A stretch of 64,000 nt of DNA, taken from NCBI RefSeq assembly GCF_001552195.1, contig NZ_BCQS01000036.1, forward strand, positions 1-64,000. The letters are read 5' to 3'. Source of the DNA: Actinomadura latina NBRC 106108 (GTDB lineage Bacteria > Actinomycetota > Actinomycetes > Streptosporangiales > Streptosporangiaceae). The position numbers and the translations under genes are program-made. Each line of letters opens with the position of its first letter. Within the stretch, counting starts at the first letter, position 1. Below the pieces are notes generated by a model. It was not told where the DNA came from and made no database searches. It worked only from the letters and a program-made list of their open reading frames with translations. Of this stretch, positions 9,059 to 16,573 are shown piece after piece.

Positions 9059-9814
9059 ATGAGCGCTGTCACGTTCGACTACACGGGGGAGCGGGTGCTG
9101 GTGACCGGCGCCGCGGGGCTGATCGGCCGCGCGCTGGTGCACCGCTTCGCGGACGCGGGCGCCGGCGTGCTCGCCGTGGACGTGGACGCCGACGGGCTCA
9201 AGGTCTTCGACGCCGTCCCGCGGGTGGCGACGATGACCGGCGACCTGGCCCGCGAGGACGTCGCCGACGCCGTCTTCGCGCGGCTCGGCCGGGACGGCGG
9301 CCTGGACGTGCTCGTCAACAACGCCGCGATGACCGAGGTGCGCACCCCGTTCATCGACCTCGGCGCCGACGTCTGGGACGCGGTGATCGCCGCGAACCTG
9401 CGCTCGGCGTACCTGCTGTCGGTGCGGGCCGTCCGGTACTGGCGGGACGCGGGGCGCGGCGGCGCGATCGTCAGCATGTCGTCGCCGGGCGGCTCCCGCG
9501 CGCACGACGACCAGAGCGCCTACGACGTCACGAAGGCGGGCATCGAGGCGCTCAGCCGGGCGATCGCCGTGGAACTCGGCGGCCTCGGCATCCGGGCGAA
9601 CTGCATCGCCCCCGCCAGCGTCGTCGGCGAGATCCGGCCCGCCACCGACATCCCGGCGGGCCGCACCACCGCGCCGGAGGAGGTCGCGGACGCGGCGCTG
9701 TACCTGGCGTCCCCGGCGGCGGCGCAGCTCAACGGGCACGTCCTGCGCGTGGACGGCGGGCTGCACGCCCGCCTGCGCACCGACCCGGCCCAGGAGCAGC
9801 AGCGCGAACCCTAG
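9059..9814 (+). CDS. Short-chain dehydrogenase/reductase of the ABC cassette
   Basis: 251 residues, classical SDR: nucleotide-binding TGAAGLIG at the N-terminus, NNAA after strand 4, catalytic Ser in SMSSPGG, YDVTK carrying the Tyr and Lys, and a C-terminal LRVDGG. Its place as the last gene of the LacI-importer operon suggests it oxidises or reduces the imported compound, as in polyol or sugar-acid uptake cassettes; this is inference. The gap from the permease is 10 bases. Its TAG stop shares the bases CTAG (9811-9814) with the stop of the convergent gene. Confidence 0.88.
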   Translation: MSAVTFDYTGERVLVTGAAGLIGRALVHRFADAGAGVLAVDVDADGLKVFDAVPRVATMTGDLAREDVADAVFARLGRDGGLDVLVNNAAMTEVRTPFIDLGADVWDAVIAANLRSAYLLSVRAVRYWRDAGRGGAIVSMSSPGGSRAHDDQSAYDVTKAGIEALSRAIAVELGGLGIRANCIAPASVVGEIRPATDIPAGRTTAPEEVADAALYLASPAAAQLNGHVLRVDGGLHARLRTDPAQEQQREP

Positions 9815-10809
9815 CGTGCGGACGGGGCGGGGCACGTTCTCGCCGGCGCCGGCGGTCTCTCGGTCACCGCCGGCGCCGGTGCGCGCCCCGGGCTCCGCGG
9901 GGGCAGCCCGGGGCCGTCCCGGTGCTTGTTGTGCGCCTTCATGACGGCCTGGAGATCCGGGAGGCCGCCGCCGCCGTCGGCGTCGGACAGCGCCGGGCAG
10001 GCCCAGGCGTCCTGGCGGCCCCACGAGTAGCTGATGTCGAACGCGGGCCGCGGGACGAGCCGGTCCCACCGCCGGAGAATCGACCGGAGCTCCCCCTCGC
10101 CCGGCAGCCGCCAGTTCCGCTCCCCGTCGTTGCAGGACTGCCCGAACGTCTGGAACACCGGGACGATCATGCGGCGGGGGAACCCGGCGCGCGCGGCCTG
10201 CCCGACCATGGTGTCGATCGCGCCGAGGTCGCAGCTCTCGCCGCCGGTCCGGCACGGGTACGGATCGAGGCCGATGAGGTCGAGATGCGTCTCGGACGGC
10301 TTGAGCGGCCGCATCGGCCAGTCGGTCAGCGACGCGAACGCCTTCTGGCCGGGCGCGTACCGGTGCACGAGGTCGGCGCGCTGCCGGATCTTGCCGGCGA
10401 TGTCGGGGCGTTCGTCCGGGTTCGGCTCGTCGGACAGGTACCACCCGTAGACGCGGTCGTTGTCCGCGAACCGCTTCACCGTGGCGGCGAACGCGGATGT
10501 GCTCTCCTGCTGGAAGCCGCCGCACGTGGTGTTGCCGACCCACAGGAGGGCCCGGCCGCCCGCGGGCAGGGACGCGATCTCGTCCGCGTCCGGGTCGACG
10601 TCGAACAGGTCGTAGCCGAGCGCCGCCGCCTTGGCGCGGTCACCGGCCGGCATGTTCAGCGCGAGGTGGAGCGTTCCGCTCGCGGGGGAGGCGGCCGCGG
10701 GACGGGCGGACGCGTCTCCGGGAGACGGGGCGATCAGGTATCCGGTGACGGCTCCGCCGAGCGCGGCGGCGGCCGCCACCGCGGCGAGGTGGGTGCGCAT
10801 CGACTTCAT
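9811..10809 (-). CDS. Secreted protein, TIM-barrel glycosidase-like
   Basis: 332 residues with an N-terminal hydrophobic segment (residues 6-27, Ala-rich) that is a signal peptide or anchor. The mature region shows barrel-like features: strand LHLALNMP, GRALLWVGN, then VYGWYLSDEPNP with an acidic Asp-Glu at a strand end as in GH-A clan hydrolases, then HLDLIGLDPYPC, RRMIVPVFQTF and FDISYSWG. Four or more Cys residues suggest disulfides. I cannot name a family or substrate. The ATG at 10809 is preceded by GGGGAGAG. The last 25 codons are Pro/Ala-rich and lie on a strong hairpin (9843-9879), so part of the C-terminus is encoded by a terminator structure. Confidence 0.7.
   Translation of the reverse strand: MKSMRTHLAAVAAAAALGGAVTGYLIAPSPGDASARPAAASPASGTLHLALNMPAGDRAKAAALGYDLFDVDPDADEIASLPAGGRALLWVGNTTCGGFQQESTSAFAATVKRFADNDRVYGWYLSDEPNPDERPDIAGKIRQRADLVHRYAPGQKAFASLTDWPMRPLKPSETHLDLIGLDPYPCRTGGESCDLGAIDTMVGQAARAGFPRRMIVPVFQTFGQSCNDGERNWRLPGEGELRSILRRWDRLVPRPAFDISYSWGRQDAWACPALSDADGGGGLPDLQAVMKAHNKHRDGPGLPPRSPGRAPAPAVTERPPAPARTCPAPSAR
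9843..9879. terminator. Perfect 14-bp hairpin between convergent genes
   Basis: CCGGCGCCGGCGGT (9843-9856) pairs perfectly with 9866-9879 around a 9-base loop. It lies 29 bases beyond the SDR stop and inside the 3' end of the convergent secreted-protein gene. There is no T-tract; a terminator or mRNA 3'-end stabiliser for the ABC operon is likely. Confidence 0.6.
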
Positions 10810-10888
10810 CGGCTCTCCCCGCGTCGCTGGTGTGCCCAGCGTCGCACGGACGGAGCGTGATCGCGCGGATACGGCGGAGAATGAACCG

Positions 10889-10924
10889 GGACCGGCCGCC
10901 CGCAATGGCGCGGGCGGCCGGTCC
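10889..10924 (-). terminator. Perfect 15-bp hairpin downstream of the DUF2637 gene
   Basis: GGACCGGCCGCCCGC (10889-10903) pairs with 10910-10924, loop AATGGC. It lies 16 bases past the DUF2637 stop on the minus strand. No T-tract follows, as is common in actinomycetes. Confidence 0.65.
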
Positions 10925-10939
10925 GGAAACGATCGAGGG

Positions 10940-12046
10940 TCAGACCCGCCAGGACTGGACGAGGGCGTCCAGCGTGGTCTGGTCGTAGAGGATGCCCTGC
11001 GCGGTCAGCTCCCGGGCGACGAGCTCGCCGTCGCCGTGGTGCTTGGCGAGCAGCCGGTACACCGCGTACGGGAACCAGTGGTTGTCGCTGATCCGCTGGA
11101 TCTCGGCCTCGTCGCAGCCGTAGCCCTCGGCCCTGACCTCGGCGAGCGTCGCGGCGACGTCGCCGTGCCGCCGTTCGAGGATGTCGATGACGAGGCTGCG
11201 CAGGTTCTCGGGGGCGGGCGCGGTCGCGGGCGCCCCGGCCGTCGTGCCGTAGGAGCTGCGCCCGTTGGGGCTCGCCGCCGCGGCGGCGGCGCTGACGACG
11301 GCGAGTTCCGGCTCGGGTGCGGGCACCGGCGCGGGGGCCGGGGCCGGGGCGGCGGCGGCCTGGACGGGCGCGCTCGGCGCGGCCTTGGGCGCGGTGTCGG
11401 TCTTGGAGGTCGCGCCGGCCTCGGCCGCCGGCTGCCCGGCCGCGCCGGACTCGATCGCCTTGCCGTAGTGGCCGGGGACCTGGATCTGCGGGAACGGCCC
11501 GGTGTTCCGCAGCGGCATCAGCGTGATCTGGTTGAGCGTCACCGGCCCGGCGATGGCGCGCGTCTGCGGCTCGGCCGGCTTGGCCTCCTCTTCCTCGGTA
11601 TTCTGCGACACGTACCGGTGCAGGGTCCGCAGCAGGACGAACAGGCCGAGCATCGACACGATCGGCGGGACGGCGGCGGTCGCCTGGTAGGAGAACGTCT
11701 TGTGGCCGACGTGGCCGACGTTGAAGATGAGGCTGGCCGTCCATCCGGCGAGCGCGATCGTCAGCGGCAGGCAGAAGTCGAGCCAGCTCATCAGGGCCCG
11801 GCGCTTGATGACGAAGGCGTCGATGGCGAGCAGGAAGAGGCCGAGCTCGCCGACGATGATGAACAGGTCGACCAGCAGGGGGAACGATTCGGCCTTCCAG
11901 CCGCGCAGCCCGTGTTCCAGGGCCCAGTGATAGAGACCGGCATAGGATTGGGCGAAACCGCCGGCGGTGGCGGTCAGGACCGCGGCCGCCATGAAGGCGA
12001 TGGCCCCCCACCGTGTGATGACCTGTGCCCGGTTGGCAGCGCTCAT
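10940..12046 (-). CDS. DUF2637 membrane protein with long cytoplasmic tail
   Basis: 368 residues. The N-terminal 140 residues contain four membrane helices with the DUF2637 pattern (GFAQSYAGLYHWA; FPLLVDLFIIVGELG; SWLDFCLPLTIALAGW; VGHKTFSYQATAAVPP). These precede an acidic stretch (NTEEEE), a long Ala/Pro linker (about 225-270) and a compact C-terminal helical region (about 275-368, containing ERRHGDVAATLAEV). DUF2637 proteins occur in conjugative elements (Spd-like) and on chromosomes; no transfer genes are near, so a chromosomal role is likely. ATG at 12046 with GGGAG upstream. Confidence 0.8.
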   Translation of the reverse strand: MSAANRAQVITRWGAIAFMAAAVLTATAGGFAQSYAGLYHWALEHGLRGWKAESFPLLVDLFIIVGELGLFLLAIDAFVIKRRALMSWLDFCLPLTIALAGWTASLIFNVGHVGHKTFSYQATAAVPPIVSMLGLFVLLRTLHRYVSQNTEEEEAKPAEPQTRAIAGPVTLNQITLMPLRNTGPFPQIQVPGHYGKAIESGAAGQPAAEAGATSKTDTAPKAAPSAPVQAAAAPAPAPAPVPAPEPELAVVSAAAAAASPNGRSSYGTTAGAPATAPAPENLRSLVIDILERRHGDVAATLAEVRAEGYGCDEAEIQRISDNHWFPYAVYRLLAKHHGDGELVARELTAQGILYDQTTLDALVQSWRV

Positions 12047-12377
12047 GCGGCGTGTGCTCCCAGATTTCTTTACCCGACCGAAGAGTGAGTCGGTGGGAGA
12101 CTATCCATTCCCTTGACGTTTCGTGGCCGCTTCCCATGACGTGTCGGTTCGCATTTCCGGAGCAAATCGGGCGAACAAGACAGACGGCGCGAGATATGCG
12201 GGCCGTCCCCGCCGGGAGGTTCATCGGCAGCTCGGGGGGCGAACGGTGCCGGGCCTTTGGCGGCGAGTGCCAAAACGGGCCCGGAGCGTCGTGCTGACTC
12301 GCTCATTGACCTTCCTGACGGGCCGTAGAAGCCTTGCGGGTGGCGTCCGAGACCCGCCCGCCGACCGGAGGAGCGTC
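12047..12377. other. 331-base divergent intergenic region
   Basis: The gap separates the DUF2637 gene (leftward) from the AraC-type gene (rightward). The 5' leader of the leftward gene contains a small stem, CCGAC/GTCGG around 12074-12092. A TTGACC at 12306-12311 could be a -35 for the rightward operon, but no good -10 is spaced from it. Short frames here show no homology. I see no recognisable riboswitch. Confidence 0.35.
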
Positions 12378-13040
12378 ATGCCCACGCTCGCTGAGACCTC
12401 GGACGACCGCACGGTCGTGATCCCGCGCGGCGGCGCGATCGTGGAGCTGGTGACCGGCGCGGCCGGCGAGTGGCTGGGCGAGCCGCCCGCACCGACTCCG
12501 GAGAGCGCGGAGAGCGCGGAGAGCGCGGAGATGCTGCGCGCGATCCGGGAGTGGATCGAGGAGCGGCTGCCCGACCCGGCGCTGAGTCCGGCCGTGATCG
12601 CCGCGGCGCACCACATCTCCGTCCGGCAGCTGTACCGGGTGTTCCGGCCGGCCGGGACGACCGTCGCCCGGTACGTCCGGGCACGGCGGCTGGAGAACTG
12701 CCGCCGCGAGCTGAGCGACCCGTTCCTCGGCACCGAGCGGATCGGTGCGATCGCCGACCGCTGGGGCCTGCCGGACGCCGCCGCCTTCAGCCGGGCCTTC
12801 CGCGCCGCCTACGGCCAGACGCCCACCGCCTGCCGCGCCCGCGCCACCGGCCTGCGCCGGGACGACCGGCGGACCCGGGAAATGCCGGTTTCGCCTGCAT
12901 CGATCCCCGGATCGGGGGAACGCGGGGAGGACGACGGAAAGGGGGACGCCGTCATGCCACGACCGGGAGGCCGCGAGGACGACGCCGAGCGCCGCGAGCC
13001 GCGCACGGGGCCGGAGGGGAAGCGGAGGGGATCGCGATGA
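12378..13040 (+). CDS. AraC-family HTH protein lacking a full sensor domain
   Basis: 220 residues. The only recognisable domain is the double-HTH AraC/XylS DNA-binding module: first HTH around SPAVIAAAHHISVRQLYRVF (about 74-93), second around AIADRWGLPDAAAFSRAF, ending YGQTPTACR. Ahead of it are only about 55 residues with a repeated SAE linker (SAESAESAE), far short of the 150-200-residue sensor usual in AraC-like regulators. About 55 charged, disordered residues follow the HTH. The start is ATG 12378 behind GGAGGAG. The stop overlaps the erythromycin-esterase gene by ATGA, so the two are co-translated and probably functionally linked. Confidence 0.8.
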   Translation: MPTLAETSDDRTVVIPRGGAIVELVTGAAGEWLGEPPAPTPESAESAESAEMLRAIREWIEERLPDPALSPAVIAAAHHISVRQLYRVFRPAGTTVARYVRARRLENCRRELSDPFLGTERIGAIADRWGLPDAAAFSRAFRAAYGQTPTACRARATGLRRDDRRTREMPVSPASIPGSGERGEDDGKGDAVMPRPGGREDDAERREPRTGPEGKRRGSR

Positions 13041-14365
13041 GCCCTGCAGTGAGCCATGAGGGGCCCGACGCCGACGACGTGCAGGGAGCGGCGCTGCCGC
13101 TGGAGTACGAGGAGGACCTCGATCCGCTCCTGGACCGGATCGGGGACGCCCGCTGCGTACTGATCGGCGAGGCCAGCCACGGCACGCACGAGTACTACGC
13201 GTGGCGGGCCGCGCTGACCCGGCGGCTGATCGCCGAGCGCGGCTTCGCGTTCGTCGCGGTCGAGGGCGACTACCCGGACTGCCGCCGGGTCGGCCGCTCG
13301 GTGACCCTGGCGCCGGGCGCGCCCGCGGACCCGCGGGACGTCCTGGACGCCTACGAGCGCTGGCCGACGTGGATGTGGGCCAACGAGGAGACCGTCAAGT
13401 TCTGCCGGTGGCTGCGCGGCCGCAACGCCGACCTGCCGTCCGACGACCGCGCCGGCTTCTACGGCCTGGACGTCTACAGCCTGTGGGAGTCGCTGCGCGC
13501 GGTCGTCGACCATCTGGCCGAGCACCGCCCCGAGTACCTGGACACGGCGCTTGAGGCGTACCGCTGCTTCGAGCCGCACGGCGAGGACCCGCAGGCCTAC
13601 GGGTGGAGCACGGCGCTCGTCCCGGACGGGTGCGCCGACGAGGTCCTGGCGCTGCTGACGAGGCTCCGCCGGTCCGTGCCGGCGGCGGCGCCCCGCGACC
13701 CGGCGGAGGAGTTCGACGCCCGGCAGAACGCCGAGGTGGCGGCGAACGCCGAGCGGTACTACCGCGCCATGATCGGCGGCGGGCCGGAGTCGTGGAACGT
13801 CCGGGACGTCCACATGGCCGACACCCTGGGCCGGCTCATGGAGTTCCACGAGTCGCGGCGGGGAGAGGGCAAGGCCGTCGTCTGGGCGCACAACACCCAT
13901 GTGGGCGACGCGCGGGCGACCGGCATGGCCGACGCCGGCATGATCAACCTCGGCCAGCTGGCGCGGGAGCGGCACGGCCGGGACGAGGTCGTCCTGGTCG
14001 GGTTCGCCGGCGGGCCCGGCGAGGTCGTCGCGGCGCCGCGCTGGGGCGGCCCGATGGAGGTCATGCACGTGCCGCCGCCGCTCCACGGGTCGCTGGAGGG
14101 GGTGCTGGCCGAGTCGGAGCTGCACCGCGGGATGTTCATCGTGCCGCCCGAACCGGACAAGCCCGCCTTCTTCACCCGGACGCTCGGGCACCGCGCGATC
14201 GGCGTCGTGTACGACCCGGACCGCGACCGGCGCCAGTACGTGCCGACCCGGCTCGCCGACCGCTACGACGCGCTGGGCTGGTTCCGGTTCACGTCCGCGC
14301 TCGCGCCGCTCCGCACGGAGGCGGCCCGCCGTGGTGAACTGGAGACGATGCCGTCCGGAGTGTGA
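13037..14365 (+). CDS. Erythromycin esterase family protein
   Basis: 442 residues. The family hallmark GEASHGTHEYYAWRAALTRR (about 44-63) with its conserved His and Glu residues is followed by FVAVEGDYPDC, YERWPTWMW, GFYGLDVYSLWESL, AVVWAHNTHVGDAR and GVVYDP. Some members hydrolyse the macrolide lactone, but most chromosomal actinomycete copies are of unknown function and often lie near stress genes. The family is sometimes fused or adjacent to a phosphoribosyltransferase; one is encoded separately at 52046. The ATG at 13037 overlaps the AraC-type stop. The frame is open upstream to 12470, but that part is antisense-like and rejected. Confidence 0.88.
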   Translation: MSPAVSHEGPDADDVQGAALPLEYEEDLDPLLDRIGDARCVLIGEASHGTHEYYAWRAALTRRLIAERGFAFVAVEGDYPDCRRVGRSVTLAPGAPADPRDVLDAYERWPTWMWANEETVKFCRWLRGRNADLPSDDRAGFYGLDVYSLWESLRAVVDHLAEHRPEYLDTALEAYRCFEPHGEDPQAYGWSTALVPDGCADEVLALLTRLRRSVPAAAPRDPAEEFDARQNAEVAANAERYYRAMIGGGPESWNVRDVHMADTLGRLMEFHESRRGEGKAVVWAHNTHVGDARATGMADAGMINLGQLARERHGRDEVVLVGFAGGPGEVVAAPRWGGPMEVMHVPPPLHGSLEGVLAESELHRGMFIVPPEPDKPAFFTRTLGHRAIGVVYDPDRDRRQYVPTRLADRYDALGWFRFTSALAPLRTEAARRGELETMPSGV

Positions 14366-14376
14366 GGAGTCGCCCC

Positions 14377-15165
14377 ATGTCCTTGACCATGCGACCGGGA
14401 CCGCTCGCGGGCTCGCCGGGTGACGCGGTCAACTTCGCCATCGACGGGCCGAAGCACCGGCTGTTCATGCACCGGTTCCCGCGCCGCGTCCACGCCTGGT
14501 TCGCGGGGGAGATCGTCCTCGACACCGAGCGCGGGCAGTTCCTGCACGAGACGGGGCTGCTGCCCGTCCTGTACGTCCCCGAGGAGGACGTCCGGACCGA
14601 CCTGCTGGTGAAGACCGCCCACACCACCCACTGCCCGTTCAAGGGCGACGCCGCCTACTGGACGATCCGGGCCGGCGACCGCGAGGCGGAGAACGCGGTG
14701 TGGGGGTATCCGGAGCCGAAGCCCGAGGCGGCGTGGCTGCGCGGGCTCATGGCGTTCTACTGGGAGCCGCTGGACGCCTGGTATGACGAGGACGAGGAGG
14801 TCCACGGGCACCTGCGCGACCCGTTCCACCGCGTCGACGCCCGCCATGCGCGCCGGCACGTCCGGGTGCTGCGGGACGGGGAGGTCGTCGCGGAGACCGA
14901 GCATCCGATCGTGCTGTCGGAGACCGGGCTGCCCAACCGGTACTACATCCCGGCCGAGGACGTCCGCCGCGAGCTGCTGACCCGGAGCCAGAAGCACACC
15001 GTCTGCCCGTACAAGGGGGAGGCGTCGTACTGGTCGCTCGAAGGCGCCGAGGACGCCGCCTGGTCCTACGAGGAGCCGCTGGAGGACGCGACGAAGATCG
15101 CGGGCTATCTGAGCTTCGACCACGAGGCCCTGAGCGTCGAGTCGCAGCCGCCGCCGGGCGCGTGA
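14377..15165 (+). CDS. Tandem DUF427 domain protein
   Basis: 262 residues containing two DUF427 repeats. The first spans about 25-115 (VHAWFAGEIVLDTERG, LYVPEEDVR, HCPFKGDAAYWTI) and the second about 150-245 (VRVLRDGEVVAETEHP, YYIPAEDVRRELL, VCPYKGEASYWSL). Each contains the CP(F/Y)KG(D/E)A motif typical of the family, a small beta-fold of unknown function. It begins 11 bases after the erythromycin-esterase stop, with GAGGAG overlapping that stop, so it is the third gene of the AraC-led operon. Confidence 0.88.
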   Translation: MSLTMRPGPLAGSPGDAVNFAIDGPKHRLFMHRFPRRVHAWFAGEIVLDTERGQFLHETGLLPVLYVPEEDVRTDLLVKTAHTTHCPFKGDAAYWTIRAGDREAENAVWGYPEPKPEAAWLRGLMAFYWEPLDAWYDEDEEVHGHLRDPFHRVDARHARRHVRVLRDGEVVAETEHPIVLSETGLPNRYYIPAEDVRRELLTRSQKHTVCPYKGEASYWSLEGAEDAAWSYEEPLEDATKIAGYLSFDHEALSVESQPPPGA

Positions 15166-15278
15166 TCCCGGCCTCCGGGTTCTCGCGGTGCCCAAGAGGA
15201 GGTCCCGCGGTTTACAGTTCACATGACCGTGGGCAGTGACGGTGAGAAAGAGCGACGGCGGGCGAAGGAGACGGGCTG

Positions 15279-15983
15279 TTGGCAGCGTACGCGGCGTCCT
15301 CCCCGCGGCCGGGGTTCTGGGCCGCGCTCGACCCCGCGCAGCAGTCCGCGCTGCGCGCCGCGGCGCGCCCCCGGCAGTTCCCGGTGAAGGCGCCCCTGGT
15401 CTACCAGGGCGACGAGTCCGACCACGTGATCATCATCGAGCGCGGCTGGGCGAAGGTCACCTCGTCCACCGCGGACGGCCACGACGTGGTGCTGGCCGTC
15501 CGCGGCCCCGGCGACCTGATCGCCGAGATGGCCGTGCTCGGCGGACGGCCGCGCGCCGCGACCGTCACCGCGCTGTCGCCGATCCGCGCGCTCGTGGTGC
15601 CCGCCGCCCGCTTCACCGGGTTCCTGGACGGGCACCCGGACGTGTGGATGCTCGTCACCGGGACCTTCGTCCAGCGCATGGACGAGTCCGGCCGGCGGCT
15701 CACCGCGCACGTCACGAGCCGCGGCCCGCAGCGCCTCGCCGGGCTGCTGACGCACCTCGCGGAGGTGTCGGCCCAGCACGCCCCGCCCGCGCCGGACGGG
15801 TCGATCGAGATCGGCCCGCCGCTGTCGCAGGAGGAGCTGGGCAGCTGGATGGACGCGTCCCGGGAGACCGTCGCGCGCGCCCTCAACGGGCTGCGCCGCG
15901 AGGGGCTGATCCGCACCGGCTGGCGCAAGATCACCGTGGTGGACCTGCCCCGGCTCCGCGAGTTCGCCAAGGAGAGCGAGTGA
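15279..15983 (+). CDS. Crp/Fnr-family transcriptional regulator
   Basis: 234 residues: an N-terminal cyclic-nucleotide-binding beta-roll (about 20-135; phosphate-cassette-like LIAEMAVLGGRPRAATV), the long dimer helix and a C-terminal winged HTH (LSQEELGSWMDASRETVARA). The phosphate cassette has AEM where CRP has GE, so cAMP binding is uncertain. No Cys cluster of the Fnr type is present. The start is TTG at 15279, preceded by AAGGAGA; an ATG is not available nearby. The TetR gene follows after 16 bases, so the two regulators are probably co-transcribed. Confidence 0.88.
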   Translation: MAAYAASSPRPGFWAALDPAQQSALRAAARPRQFPVKAPLVYQGDESDHVIIIERGWAKVTSSTADGHDVVLAVRGPGDLIAEMAVLGGRPRAATVTALSPIRALVVPAARFTGFLDGHPDVWMLVTGTFVQRMDESGRRLTAHVTSRGPQRLAGLLTHLAEVSAQHAPPAPDGSIEIGPPLSQEELGSWMDASRETVARALNGLRREGLIRTGWRKITVVDLPRLREFAKESE

Positions 15984-15999
15984 CGGGCGGATCCCCGGG

Positions 16000-16557
16000 A
16001 TGAGCGGCGACCGCTACCACCACGGCGACCTGCGGCGGACGATCATGGCGGCCGCCGTCGCGGCGATCGCCGAGTCGGGGCCGGCCGGGTGGAGCCTGCG
16101 CGAGCTGGCCCGCCGCGCCGGCGTCTCGCACGCCGCGCCCGCGCACCACTTCGGCGACAAGGCGGGCCTGCTGACCGCCGTCGCCGCCGAGGGGTACGCT
16201 CTGTTCGCGGACGCCCTGGAAGGCGCCGGCGGCGACCTGCACGCGGCCGGCCTGGCCTACGTCCGGTTCGCCGTCGGGCACCGGGCGCACTTCGAGGTGA
16301 TGTTCAGCCCCGGCCTCTACCGCGCGGACGACCCCGGCCTGACCGCAGCCCGCGCCCGCGCGACCCGGGTGCTCGCCGAGAGCGTCCGGGAGGCCGCGCC
16401 GGGCCGCCCGGAGGACGCGCGGGCGCGCGGCCTCGCCGCCTGGTCGATCGTGCACGGCTTCGCGCACCTGTGGCTGAGCGGTGCGCTGCCCCCCGACCTG
16501 GGCGACGACGCGGCGGCCGTCGCCGCCCCCGTGATCGAGCAGTTCTTCAAGCGCTGA
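16000..16557 (+). CDS. TetR-family regulator with WHG-type C-terminal domain
   Basis: 185 residues. The N-terminus YHHGDLRRTIMAAAV leads into the TetR HTH (LRELARRAGVSHAAPAHHFG, about 32-51). The ligand domain contains AAWSIVHGFAHLWL, the WHG-like signature of one TetR subgroup. Target and ligand unknown. It follows the Crp-type gene and converges with the qcrB-like gene across 16 bases. Confidence 0.88.
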   Translation: MSGDRYHHGDLRRTIMAAAVAAIAESGPAGWSLRELARRAGVSHAAPAHHFGDKAGLLTAVAAEGYALFADALEGAGGDLHAAGLAYVRFAVGHRAHFEVMFSPGLYRADDPGLTAARARATRVLAESVREAAPGRPEDARARGLAAWSIVHGFAHLWLSGALPPDLGDDAAAVAAPVIEQFFKR

Positions 16558-16573
16558 CCGCCGGGCCTCCGCG

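Noticed and set aside
12047..12200. Riboswitch upstream of the DUF2637 gene
   Set aside because: Only one short stem is visible and no conserved core of a known class could be matched by eye.
12470..13036. N-terminal extension of the erythromycin-esterase homologue
   Set aside because: It overlaps the AraC-type gene in another frame; the ATG at 13037 with the ATGA overlap is the natural start.
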